The notes under the pieces are model-generated. The model saw only the letters and a list, made by a program, of their open reading frames with translations. It had not been told where the DNA came from and searched no databases. Of a DNA stretch of 16,747 nucleotides, positions 1-8,100 are shown in pieces. The stretch spans positions 1 through 16,747 of the forward strand of contig CAYNNG010000031.1 of the NCBI GenBank assembly GCA_964398655.1, read 5' to 3'. Made by a program: the position numbers and the translations under genes. The stretch's first letter is position 1. Each line of letters starts with the position of its first letter. Source of the DNA: SFFI01 sp964398655. Its GTDB lineage: Bacteria; Bacillota; Clostridia; Saccharofermentanales; DTU023.

Positions 1-50
1 GAAATCGAGACCTGGCCGTGGCCGTGGCCAACTTGAAGCCCTTTCTCTAT

Positions 51-100
51 CGGCTGCTTATAGCTGCGTGTGGCTACTTAGGGCTGCTTAGAGCTGCTCT
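51..100. repeat. Five tandem copies of a degenerate 10-bp unit
   Basis: Five consecutive 10-mers share the core RGCTGCTTA: CGGCTGCTTA, TAGCTGCGTG, TGGCTACTTA, GGGCTGCTTA and GAGCTGCTCT. The period is exactly 10 bp, close to one helical turn. The array lies in non-coding DNA directly upstream of the putative promoter of the aldo/keto reductase operon. An open frame runs through it into the reductase (GTG at 18), but its translation only reflects the repeat and is unlike the reductase family. The period and alignment are seen directly. Any protein-binding or slippage role is inference. Confidence 0.6.
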
Positions 101-120
101 AAACGCTTGCCACGAGCAGC
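93..120. repeat. 7-bp inverted repeat upstream of the first operon
   Basis: GCTGCTC (93-99) and GAGCAGC (114-120) are perfect reverse complements separated by 14 bases. The left arm is part of the last tandem 10-mer, and the right arm overlaps the spacer just after the candidate -35 box. It could be an operator or a short hairpin. No T-run follows it, so it does not look like a terminator. It may also be chance in a region rich in GCTGC. Confidence 0.3.
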
Positions 121-137
121 CCCCTGCAAGCTATACT
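107..137 (+). promoter_or_regulatory. Putative sigma-A promoter of the aldo/keto reductase operon
   Basis: A -35-like TTGCCA (107-112, 5 of 6 to consensus) is followed after 19 bp by a -10-like TATACT (132-137, 5 of 6). The spacer is at the long end of the accepted range. Transcription would start around 143-146, giving a leader of about 25 nt before the ATG at 168. This is consensus matching by eye only. Confidence 0.4.
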
Positions 138-167
138 ATGAGTATTAAAAAATTACGAGGTGCAGTT

Positions 168-1187
168 ATGCAATACGCTGAATTAGGTAAATCTGATCTG
201 CAAGTCTCCCGGCTGGCCCTGGGTACCTGGGGTCTGGGCGGCGGCAGTGTGTGGTCGGACAAGGACAGCACCGCCAAAGAAGCGGCCCTGCTTTTAGATA
301 CTTGCGCGGAAGTGGGCATCAATTATGTGGACACGGCCCCGGTTTATGGCACAGGGCTGTCAGAAGAACTCTTAGGCCAGGCTCTGAAGGGCAGAAGGCA
401 GGACTTTATCCTGCAAACTAAATGCTCGCTCAACTGGCGGCAGGAAGGGGGCAGCTTTAAGTATGCCCGGGATGGCTATACGGTTAACAACGATACCAGC
501 GCCTCCGCTATCCGTCGGGATGTGGAGGACTCTCTCCGTCGCCTGCAGACCGACTACCTGGACGTCTTAATTGTCCACTATGTAAACGCGGACTGCTGCC
601 CGGTGGCTGAGACGGTTGAAGGCCTGGAAGCCTTGATTAAAGAGGGCAAAATCCGGGCTTATGGCCTGTCCAACAGCCAGCCGGCAGATTTGACGGAATA
701 TGCGGCCGCCGCGGCCCAGATTCCGGAGGCCCAGGGTCCCAGCCTGGTTCAGGAATTCTTCAGCCTCCTCTCGCCTTTCCACGGCCGGTCCTACTTCCCG
801 GTTTGCGCCAAGCACCAGGCCAGCTTCCAGACCTACGGAGTCCTGGAGGAGGGCTTCCTAACAGGACCTGCATTCTTGGACCGGCACTTTGAGGCCACAG
901 ATATTCGGGCCCGCATCCCTTGGACGGGAGCTGAGTACCAGGCCGGCCTCCGCCAGGCTTTTAAGGCCTGGGAGCCCCTCTGTGACCGCTATCAATGTTC
1001 CTTCGCTAACCTGGTGGAAGCCTGGGCCCTGGACCAGTTTGACCAAATGAGCCTCCTCGTGGGTATGAGAAGGCCGCAGAATGTCTATGACAATGTCAAG
1101 TGTCTGGACCTGGCCCTGACTGAGGCTGACCGTCAGTTTATGGAAGACACGATCAAGGATATCCAAGTAGAAGTCCTTGATAAATAG
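168..1187 (+). CDS. Aldo/keto reductase
   Basis: This 339-residue protein is a probable cytoplasmic NAD(P)H-dependent oxidoreductase of the aldo/keto reductase (AKR) superfamily, which reduces aldehydes or ketones on a TIM-barrel fold. The N-terminal LALGTWGLGG strand, the VDTAPVYG motif and the usual catalytic tetrad are visible: Asp55, Tyr60, Lys85 (in LQTKC) and His137 (in DVLIVHY). The later GLSN segment and the C-terminal VGMRRPQNVYDN segment, equivalent to the family's GARxPEQ cofactor-binding stretch, are also present. The length is normal for the family. The ATG at 168 is chosen because ACGAGGTG (155-162) gives a 7-base spacer and the protein then starts with the typical MxYxxLGxSxLxVSxLxLG. 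A GTG at 18 would add 50 unlikely residues translated from the tandem repeat. The physiological substrate cannot be deduced. It is the first gene of a tight cluster with a HutD-like gene and rexBA. Confidence 0.9.
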   Translation: MQYAELGKSDLQVSRLALGTWGLGGGSVWSDKDSTAKEAALLLDTCAEVGINYVDTAPVYGTGLSEELLGQALKGRRQDFILQTKCSLNWRQEGGSFKYARDGYTVNNDTSASAIRRDVEDSLRRLQTDYLDVLIVHYVNADCCPVAETVEGLEALIKEGKIRAYGLSNSQPADLTEYAAAAAQIPEAQGPSLVQEFFSLLSPFHGRSYFPVCAKHQASFQTYGVLEEGFLTGPAFLDRHFEATDIRARIPWTGAEYQAGLRQAFKAWEPLCDRYQCSFANLVEAWALDQFDQMSLLVGMRRPQNVYDNVKCLDLALTEADRQFMEDTIKDIQVEVLDK

Positions 1188-1194
1188 AGAGGGG
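1186..1194 (+). promoter_or_regulatory. Ribosome binding site that fixes a GTG start
   Basis: AGAGAGGGG begins inside the stop codon of the aldo/keto reductase (TAG, 1185-1187). It sits 9 bases before a GTG at 1204 and lies downstream of the alternative TTG at 1177. It therefore supports the GTG start for the HutD-like gene. Confidence 0.65.
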
Positions 1195-1203
1195 TCTTGG
1201 CCT

Positions 1204-1788
1204 GTGCAGATCAAGTTAATTAATCCTGCCAGCTATAAAACCACCACGTGGTCGGGGGGCACGACTACGGAACTTTACATACTCCCGGAGGGGGCGGACT
1301 ATGCTAGCCGTCAATTTAACCTGCGGGTGAGCTCGGCGACCGTGGATACTCCGGAGAGTAATTTCACCGCCCTGCCGGGCTTTGAGCGGATCCTCACCCC
1401 CCTGCAAGAGCCCCTGCGGATTTTTCACCCCGACCGGCCGGAGGAGGTCCTGGTCCAACCCTACGACCTCCACCACTTTACGGGAGGGGAGCTGACCAGC
1501 AGCCAGGGCCAGGGCCGGGATTTCAACGTGATTTACCGGCCGGACTGGCAGGTGGAAGCCACAGCCCTGGAGCCTGCAAGCGAACCGGTGGTCATAGCTG
1601 AGCCGGCCCTTTACCTTATCTTTTCTGCCCAGGCCCAAAGCTTGCTCGTTTATCAAGAGGGGGGAGAGCCTGAGACCCTGGACTTCCCGAGCCTGGGTCT
1701 GGCCCAGCTGGAGGTCCAGCCGGAGTCTAAACCCCTAAGCCTCAAGCCCTCCCAAGCCCCGATCATCCTTATACAAATTTCAGGGTAG
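1204..1788 (+). CDS. HutD/Ves-family cupin protein
   Basis: The 194-residue product belongs to the HutD/Ves family, small bicupin proteins of poorly defined role. Pseudomonas HutD is encoded with histidine-utilisation genes and has been proposed to govern that pathway; E. coli Ves is linked to a cold response. Family features seen are the N-terminal YKTTTWSGGTTTEL block (residues 11-24, matching the family's YKxxPWKNGGGxTxE), the FNLRVSSATVDTPESNF block, a PGFERIL strand, and a late DFNVIYRP (matching DxNVM). The GTG at 1204 is preferred over the TTG at 1177 because of the well-spaced AGAGAGGGG and because family proteins begin close to this point. It lies 16 bp after the reductase and 6 bp before rexB, so translation is probably coupled. 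No hut enzyme lies beside it, so a histidine role is not supported here. Confidence 0.8.
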   Translation: MQIKLINPASYKTTTWSGGTTTELYILPEGADYASRQFNLRVSSATVDTPESNFTALPGFERILTPLQEPLRIFHPDRPEEVLVQPYDLHHFTGGELTSSQGQGRDFNVIYRPDWQVEATALEPASEPVVIAEPALYLIFSAQAQSLLVYQEGGEPETLDFPSLGLAQLEVQPESKPLSLKPSQAPIILIQISG

Positions 1789-1794
1789 GAAAGC

Positions 1795-4700
1795 ATGGCT
1801 GCCACGACCCGCATTATTTTGCACCCCGACCCTGTCCAGGCTCTGGATTACTGTCTGGCTGAACTAGCGGACTTTAGCCAAAACCAGGCGGTGCGCCGGG
1901 CCTTCCTCCTCGTGCCGGAGGAGGCCAAGGCCGACACGGAGCGCCGCTATATGGAGAAGTTTGACCGGCGGGGCCTCATGCTGGCCGAAGTAGTTTCCTT
2001 CCGCCGCCTGGCCTATCGGCTCTTTTCTGAGGCCGGCGGTCTGACTCACAAGCGGATTGGCGAAAACGGCAAGGCCCTCCTCCTCACCCGGATCCTGCAG
2101 GCCAAGTCTGAGGACTATCCCTATCTGGGTAAATTGGCCGGCAAGGCTAGTTACGCGGCAGAACTCTCCCAGATCATGGGGGACTTTTCCCGCTATGGCC
2201 TGGAGCCCCAAGACCTGGACCTGGTACTGGCAAAGGGGAGTCTGACCAAGACCAGCCGGGACAAGCTGCAAGACTTAGCCAGACTGCAAAGAGACTTTTT
2301 AAACCTAAAAGCCCAGCTGGGCCTCACAGACGGGGACCAAGACCTCACGCGGCTCTGCCAGCTCCTCCGACAAAAGGACAATCCCCGCCTGGCCTTCTTG
2401 GGTGAGGCCAAGGTCTGGCTGGCCGGTTTTGGCCTAGTCCGTGCCTTTACCCCCCAGGAATTGGCAGTTCTGGCCGCCCTCCGCGATCAGGTGGCGGACC
2501 TGACCCTGGCCCTCAGCCCTGCCGGCCTGGGCCCGCAGGGCCAAGTTTTACAGCCCGACCAGGTGGCGGAGACCAGCTTTGCCCACCAGTCCTTAAAATC
2601 ACTTAAGGCTAGCCTGCCGGGCGCGGAAATTATCCAGCTGGCAAATGCGCCAAAACCCTCCCGGTCAGATACAGGCTTAGCCGAAGACCAGGCCCCTACG
2701 CGTAAGATACAGCTCTGGCAGTCGGCCAATGTCCGGGAAGAACTGGCCGCGGCCGCGGGAGAAATCAAGCTCCTGCTCAGCCAAAAAAACTACCAGCGGC
2801 GGGATATCGCGGTTGCCCTTTGCCGTAGCGAGGACCTGGACCGGGCCTCCGCTATTTTTGCGGACTTTGGCCTGGACCCCTTCATCGCTGAGGCCCGGCC
2901 CCTGGAGGAGAGCCCGCTTTACCGCTATCTGGACCTCTTTTGCCAGCTGGCCGGTGGCCAGGCTAAGCCCCTGGACTTGATTGCCCTAGCCCAGACCGGC
3001 TTGGTTGGTCTTAAGCAGGATCCTGCCCGTTTCCGGCTAGACCTGGACCACTATGAAAATTTCCTCTTGGCCAGCCCGGCACGTTTTCTCCATGACCTCA
3101 GCCGAGACTGGCTCTACAGCAGACGAGAGGGTGGGGCGGAGGCCAAAAGCTTCTACCAGACCTACCTGGCCCCTCAGGTCCAGGCCGCGGCCAGCCTGCG
3201 CCAGGCCTCTTGTGGCCGAGACAAGGCCGCTTACTTGCTCCGCTGGCTGGACCAAGCTTCCGGCATCGGTGACCGGCTCCAGACCTGGATCCAAGACCTC
3301 CACCTGGCAGGAGAGAGCGAACGGGCTCTGGTCCTGGCCAATTCCTGGGAGGCTGTGATTTCCAGCCTGGAAGAGCTAGCTGAACTCCTGGGCGGGGAAG
3401 GACTCAGCCAGGCAGACTTTGCTGACCTCCTGCTCTCAGCCCTCCGGGGCAAAAAGCCCCAGGGTATCCCCCTGGGCCTGGACCGCATCCGCCTGGGCAG
3501 CCCCCAGCAGGTCCTGCTCTACCCGGCCAAGGTTCTGTTCATCTTGGGAGCCACCGCCAGTACTTTCCCTGGCCCTGCCCCCGCGGAAGGCCTGCTCCAC
3601 AACGCGGAGCGAGAGGAGATTGAAGCCGCGAGTAGCAGAGTCCTGCCCAACTACCGGCGGGATGCCGCCCGGGCCGGCCGCGCCCTGACCCACTACTTGA
3701 CCCTGAGGGGGAGAGACGCCCTTTACCTCTCCTGTCCCTCCCTAGACCAGGAAGACCTGTCTGACCCGCAAATCGAGTTGGCCGCCCGGACTGACCTCGA
3801 CCTGGCCAAACGGGAATTTGGTGAAACCAGCTACCCTGACCAGCGCTGGCTGTCGCCCTCCCGGGCCCAGCGTTATCTGGCAGGCAGCCAGGAAACTCCT
3901 GCTGCCTGGCAGGCCGCCTGGCGGAAACTGTTAGCCCCTTATCAAGCAGATCTGGTACCTGATCCCCTGAATGAGCTCAGGCCTTCCATCTACCTGGTGC
4001 CTGACCTGACTGCAGACCTTATGGCCCAGGTCCAGACCCTGTCGGTGTCCCGCTTAGAGACCTTCAACGACTGTCCTTACAAATACTTTGCCCAATACAC
4101 CCTGGGCCTCCAGGAACGTGAACTCTACCAGCCCCAGCCTCATAACCGAGGCAGCTTCCTCCACGCCCTCATGGAGCAATCCCTGTCAGACTTAATTGAC
4201 CGCCTGAGACCCCACCGCGAGGACCCGGCAAGGGTGAAGCAAGTCCTGGCTGCCTGGCAGGCTGATCTCAGCCCCCGCTATATTGAGAATTTTTACCAAG
4301 CAATCAGCGAGATTGCAGACTTTAAGACCTATCAAGATCCCGTGATCCGCGAAGTCCAGGGCCTCCGCCTCCGCCGCAAAGCCCTGGCCGTCCTAGAGTA
4401 TGAAGCCAAGGACCTCCAACAGACCTCCTACCTGCCCCAGAACCTGGAGTGGCAATTCCCCCAGGACCAGACCAGCCCACCCCTGGCTCTGCAGCTGGCC
4501 GGCCGGCCTATCCTTTTGCAGGGGAAAATTGACCGAGTAGACCTGGATCCCGCTGGGGGAGCCCGGCTGATCGACTACAAGTCCGGCCAGGACATACTTG
4601 ACCAAGATGCTCTGCTCTGTGGCCAGCAACTCCAGCTGCCCCTTTACGCGCGGGCGTGGGAGACCAGCCAGGGCCGAGGCCAGGTGACCGAGTTGGCCTT

Positions 4701-5115
4701 GGAAACCCTCATCATGGAAAAGCGGGAAATCTTGCCCAGTGAGCCAGCCGAGCCCGCTAAGCCTACAAATCGGCGCTCTCTCCTGAATAGTGAGAAGCCT
4801 AAGGGCCTCTCCCTAGCCCTGCTCTCAGACTATGCCCTGGCCTACAGCCAGGCCCTGGTTGATGAGATGAGCACCGGGCAGGTGTCGCCCCAGCCCCTGG
4901 CGACAGGCACGGGCAAGCCGGACTGTCAGAAATACTGCCCCTACCGGGCGATTTGCCGCTATGAGGAACAGACCAGGGAAGCCAGGGTCCGACGGATAGA
5001 GCTCGACTACGAGGGTAACAACACGTCCAAAAAAGGCCTGATTAAATACCTGGAAGGTTTCCAGGAAACCGGCCTTTTGGCCCCCCAGCAAGCTGACCAG
5101 GACCAGGGAGAATGA
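1795..5115 (+). CDS. rexB: ATP-dependent helicase/nuclease subunit B (RexB/AddB)
   Basis: This 1106-residue protein is the B subunit of the RexAB/AddAB complex. The complex resects double-strand breaks to Chi and loads RecA in most Bacillota; the B subunit supplies an inactivated helicase core involved in Chi recognition and one nuclease domain. The C-terminal RecB-type nuclease is clear: GKIDRVDLD (Asp913), LIDYKSG (Asp927, Lys929) and QLPLYA (Gln947, Tyr951). Four cysteines match the AddB [4Fe-4S] staple: Cys760 (in NDCPYKYF), then Cys1044, Cys1048 and Cys1054 (in CQKYCPYRAIC). The N-terminus aligns with AddB from LVPEE and the SFRRLAYRLF segment onward, but the Walker A P-loop present near the start of B. 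subtilis AddB is absent. The length is normal. The ATG at 1795 follows AGGA (1787-1790), which overlaps the preceding TAG. The stop codon overlaps an ATG of rexA in ATGA. Confidence 0.92.
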   Translation: MAATTRIILHPDPVQALDYCLAELADFSQNQAVRRAFLLVPEEAKADTERRYMEKFDRRGLMLAEVVSFRRLAYRLFSEAGGLTHKRIGENGKALLLTRILQAKSEDYPYLGKLAGKASYAAELSQIMGDFSRYGLEPQDLDLVLAKGSLTKTSRDKLQDLARLQRDFLNLKAQLGLTDGDQDLTRLCQLLRQKDNPRLAFLGEAKVWLAGFGLVRAFTPQELAVLAALRDQVADLTLALSPAGLGPQGQVLQPDQVAETSFAHQSLKSLKASLPGAEIIQLANAPKPSRSDTGLAEDQAPTRKIQLWQSANVREELAAAAGEIKLLLSQKNYQRRDIAVALCRSEDLDRASAIFADFGLDPFIAEARPLEESPLYRYLDLFCQLAGGQAKPLDLIALAQTGLVGLKQDPARFRLDLDHYENFLLASPARFLHDLSRDWLYSRREGGAEAKSFYQTYLAPQVQAAASLRQASCGRDKAAYLLRWLDQASGIGDRLQTWIQDLHLAGESERALVLANSWEAVISSLEELAELLGGEGLSQADFADLLLSALRGKKPQGIPLGLDRIRLGSPQQVLLYPAKVLFILGATASTFPGPAPAEGLLHNAEREEIEAASSRVLPNYRRDAARAGRALTHYLTLRGRDALYLSCPSLDQEDLSDPQIELAARTDLDLAKREFGETSYPDQRWLSPSRAQRYLAGSQETPAAWQAAWRKLLAPYQADLVPDPLNELRPSIYLVPDLTADLMAQVQTLSVSRLETFNDCPYKYFAQYTLGLQERELYQPQPHNRGSFLHALMEQSLSDLIDRLRPHREDPARVKQVLAAWQADLSPRYIENFYQAISEIADFKTYQDPVIREVQGLRLRRKALAVLEYEAKDLQQTSYLPQNLEWQFPQDQTSPPLALQLAGRPILLQGKIDRVDLDPAGGARLIDYKSGQDILDQDALLCGQQLQLPLYARAWETSQGRGQVTELALETLIMEKREILPSEPAEPAKPTNRRSLLNSEKPKGLSLALLSDYALAYSQALVDEMSTGQVSPQPLATGTGKPDCQKYCPYRAICRYEEQTREARVRRIELDYEGNNTSKKGLIKYLEGFQETGLLAPQQADQDQGE
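5105..5110 (+). promoter_or_regulatory. Ribosome binding site that decides the rexA start
   Basis: AGGGAG lies within the last rexB codons. It leaves only 1 base before the ATG at 5112 (the ATGA overlap with the rexB stop) but 7 bases before the in-frame ATG at 5118. Spacing therefore favours 5118. The two starts differ by two residues (Met-Ser). Confidence 0.6.
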
Positions 5116-5117
5116 GT

Positions 5118-8100
5118 ATGCAGTGGACAGAGGAACAGCAACAAGCCATCAACTACCAAGGCCCAGGCGAGCTCCTGGTTTCGGCGGCGGCCGGGTCTGG
5201 CAAGACCGCCGTCTTGACGGAACGTATTATTCAGACCTGCCTGCGGGATCGGATTTCTCCAGAAGAGCTGGTCGTTTTAACCTTTACCGACAAGGCAGCT
5301 GCCAATATGCGCCAGCGCCTCTTAAAGAAGTTGCGGGACTTACGGGAGGACCTCCACCAACAAGGTTCGAACCAGGAAGCCCAAGTCCAGGAAATCTTAA
5401 ACCAGGTACCCCTGGCGGACATTTCCACCATCCATGCCTTCTGCCTTCGCCTGCTCCAAGGTCAACAGGACTTCCTCTTAGATGACCAGGGTCAGCTACT
5501 TTATCCCAGCCAGCTGCGAACCCTGGATGCCGGGGAGGCCGACTTGGCCCTGGAAGAAGCCCTGGACCAGGTATTGACCGAACTCTATCGGCAGGCGGCC
5601 CGTTTGCCGGACCCGGAGGCGGAAGCTTTCTTCCTCAGCCTGCAAGCCTGGCGGCCCCGTTTAGCAGCAAAAACAGAGGACGCCAAGGGCGAGTCAGATC
5701 TCTCCCCGCAGGCGGAGACAGAGCCCTTCCTCACGGGCCAGGACTGGTACCAGGCCTTCTTGCGGTCTCAGAACATCTCAAACCAGCAGGCGGATGACCA
5801 AAACTTCCGAAATACCTTAATCGCGGACTACAAATTCTTGCGGTCCCTGCCAGACTACCGGACCTGGTGTCGAAGGGCCTATCAAGACTTGATCCAGGAA
5901 GAAAAAGACTTTGCCTCCAGCCAGGCCTGTGCCTATTTCTTGGACCAGCTGCCAGGCCTGGTAGATCAGGCCGACCAGGCACGTCTGGACCTGGAGGCCC
6001 AGCCCTACTTTGCCGAGGTCATGGACCCCAAGGCTAAGGGCAAGCAGGTCTTGGCCTTCCAGGACAAGTACCCTCTAGTTTGTGACTTTATCCAGGCCTA
6101 CCGCCAGCTGGTCCCTCCAGACCAGAAGCCCAGCAGCCTGGGGCGGAAAGCAAGGGCTGCCCTCTGGGACCTGGCCCAGGAAACTGGGCAAAAACTCAAG
6201 GACTGGCCGCACCTGAACACAAGCAAGAAGGAGGAGGTGCAAGACTTCCGTGAGGTCTTTTTTTCTAACTTTGGCCCCCTCCTCCACTACTTAGCAGAAT
6301 TGTTTTCAGATACGCAGGGAAAACCCAGAGCCGCTGCTAAAGAGTTTGGCTTTGCCCTGCCTGTTTGCCCCTTTACCCTCAGCCGAGACCAGATTCAGCA
6401 AGGCGCAGACCGCATGCTGCCGGTCTTAGATGCCTATCTGGCCACGATCTTTGCCCTGGACCAGGCCTATCAGGCTCTTAAAATTTCGCGCCAGCAGATT
6501 GACTTTTCCGACTATGAGCACCTGGCCTACCAGCTCCTCCAGAAAGAGGAGGTTAGGGACAGCCTGGCCCTAAAATACCGTGCCATCCTCATCGACGAAT
6601 ACCAGGACACCAGCCCCCTGCAGGAGGCCCTGCTCCAGAGCCTCCTGACGACCATCCAAAGCGGCAGCCCCGCAGGTAAAGAGTCCGGCAGCCTGACCAT
6701 GCTGGGTGATATCAAGCAGTCTATCTATCGCTTCCGCCATGCCAATCCGGACATTTTCCGCCATAAGCTGGAGAATTTTACCCTGGTGTCCCCTGCGCAA
6801 GGAGATCCACAAGACTCTGCGGCCGTAGAAGCGCAGAAGGACATTTTGCAAGTAGATCTACAGGACTTCATGGACGCAAAAACCCAGGAGGATCCAGAGG
6901 AAGAGCAAAGCCTGGTACCCAGCACACCTCCGGGCCGACTCCTCCTGCTCAAGCGCAACTTCCGGTCCCAGCCTGCCCTGCTGGAGTTCATTAACAACTT
7001 TTTTGCCTCTTTTATGCGGCTGGAGACGGGGGAAATTAACTACGACGCCAGCCAAAGTCTGGTTCCTGGCCGGGACCCGGACTCTTTCCCCTCCCGGCAG
7101 GGTACTGGCCGGCCCTTTAACCTGATCTACGTGCAGGGAGAAAATAAGTCTGCCAGCTCTGGGTCCACCCAGCCGGACGCCAGCCAGCTGGCCCTGTATC
7201 AGGCCGTGTTAGAGCTAGATGCCCGAGGCTTTAAGCCGGGCGAAATTGCCATTTTGGCCCGGACCCATGACCTCTGTAAAAAGGCCCAAGAAGCTTTGGC
7301 CTACTGGCAAATTGACAGCCGGCTTAAGGAGCAGCAGGTCTTCCTGCAGTCAGATGTCCAGCGGATCTTGACCTGCCTCGTACAGGTCTTAGCAAATTTT
7401 GACCAGGACATCCCCCTAGTTGCGATTTTGCGGTCGGACCTCCATCCCTACACCCTGCGGGAGGATGATTTATATAAAATCAGCCGGCAGAAGATCTTGG
7501 GCTGGAAGTCAAAATCTGACCTTAACCCCGGCCGTCCCAGCTTCGCGGACCGGTTCCTGGCCTATGCGGCAGAGGGGGCAGACCCCGACCTTCGGGCCCG
7601 CTGTCAGGCCTTCCTTGACCTCTATCAGACTTGGCGGGACCAGGCAGCCTACTTGTCCCTGTCTGACCTCCTGCGCCGGATTGTGGAGAGCTCCAACTGG
7701 CTGGACCGGCTGGCCAGCCAGCCCTTTGCGGCCGACCGCCTGCAGGATTGGGAAGACTTTTTAAGCCAGGCGGCAAGCTTTGGCCACAGGCAAGGCCACT
7801 CCCTCAGCAAATTTGCCCACTATTTGGAGAGTCTGGCAGACCAAAAAATAGACCTGGAAGATGCAGAGGTGGGTCCCTCCTCGGATGAGCTCATACAGAT
7901 TCTCACCCTCCACGCGTCCAAGGGCCTGGAATTTCCCGCGGTCATTTATTTTGAGTCCACTCATGTAGGCCAGAACAAGGAGGCTAGCAATTCCCTAGTC
8001 TTCCTGCCCGACCAGGGCCTGGCCGCCAATTACCCCTGGGATGACTGCCGTGAGTTGATCTCACCCCGCCGGCTGTACTTCAAGCAATTGCTGGATTTCC

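Noticed and set aside
1..36. Possible 3' end of an upstream gene, ending at TGA 34-36 in frame 1 with a WPWPWP-like tail
   Set aside because: Only 11 residues are visible and they are repeat-derived (GGCCGT copies), so no gene can be supported.
18..167. 50-residue N-terminal extension of the aldo/keto reductase from a GTG at 18
   Set aside because: The segment is a translation of the tandem repeat, has no ribosome binding site and is absent from the family. The ATG at 168 has a good one.
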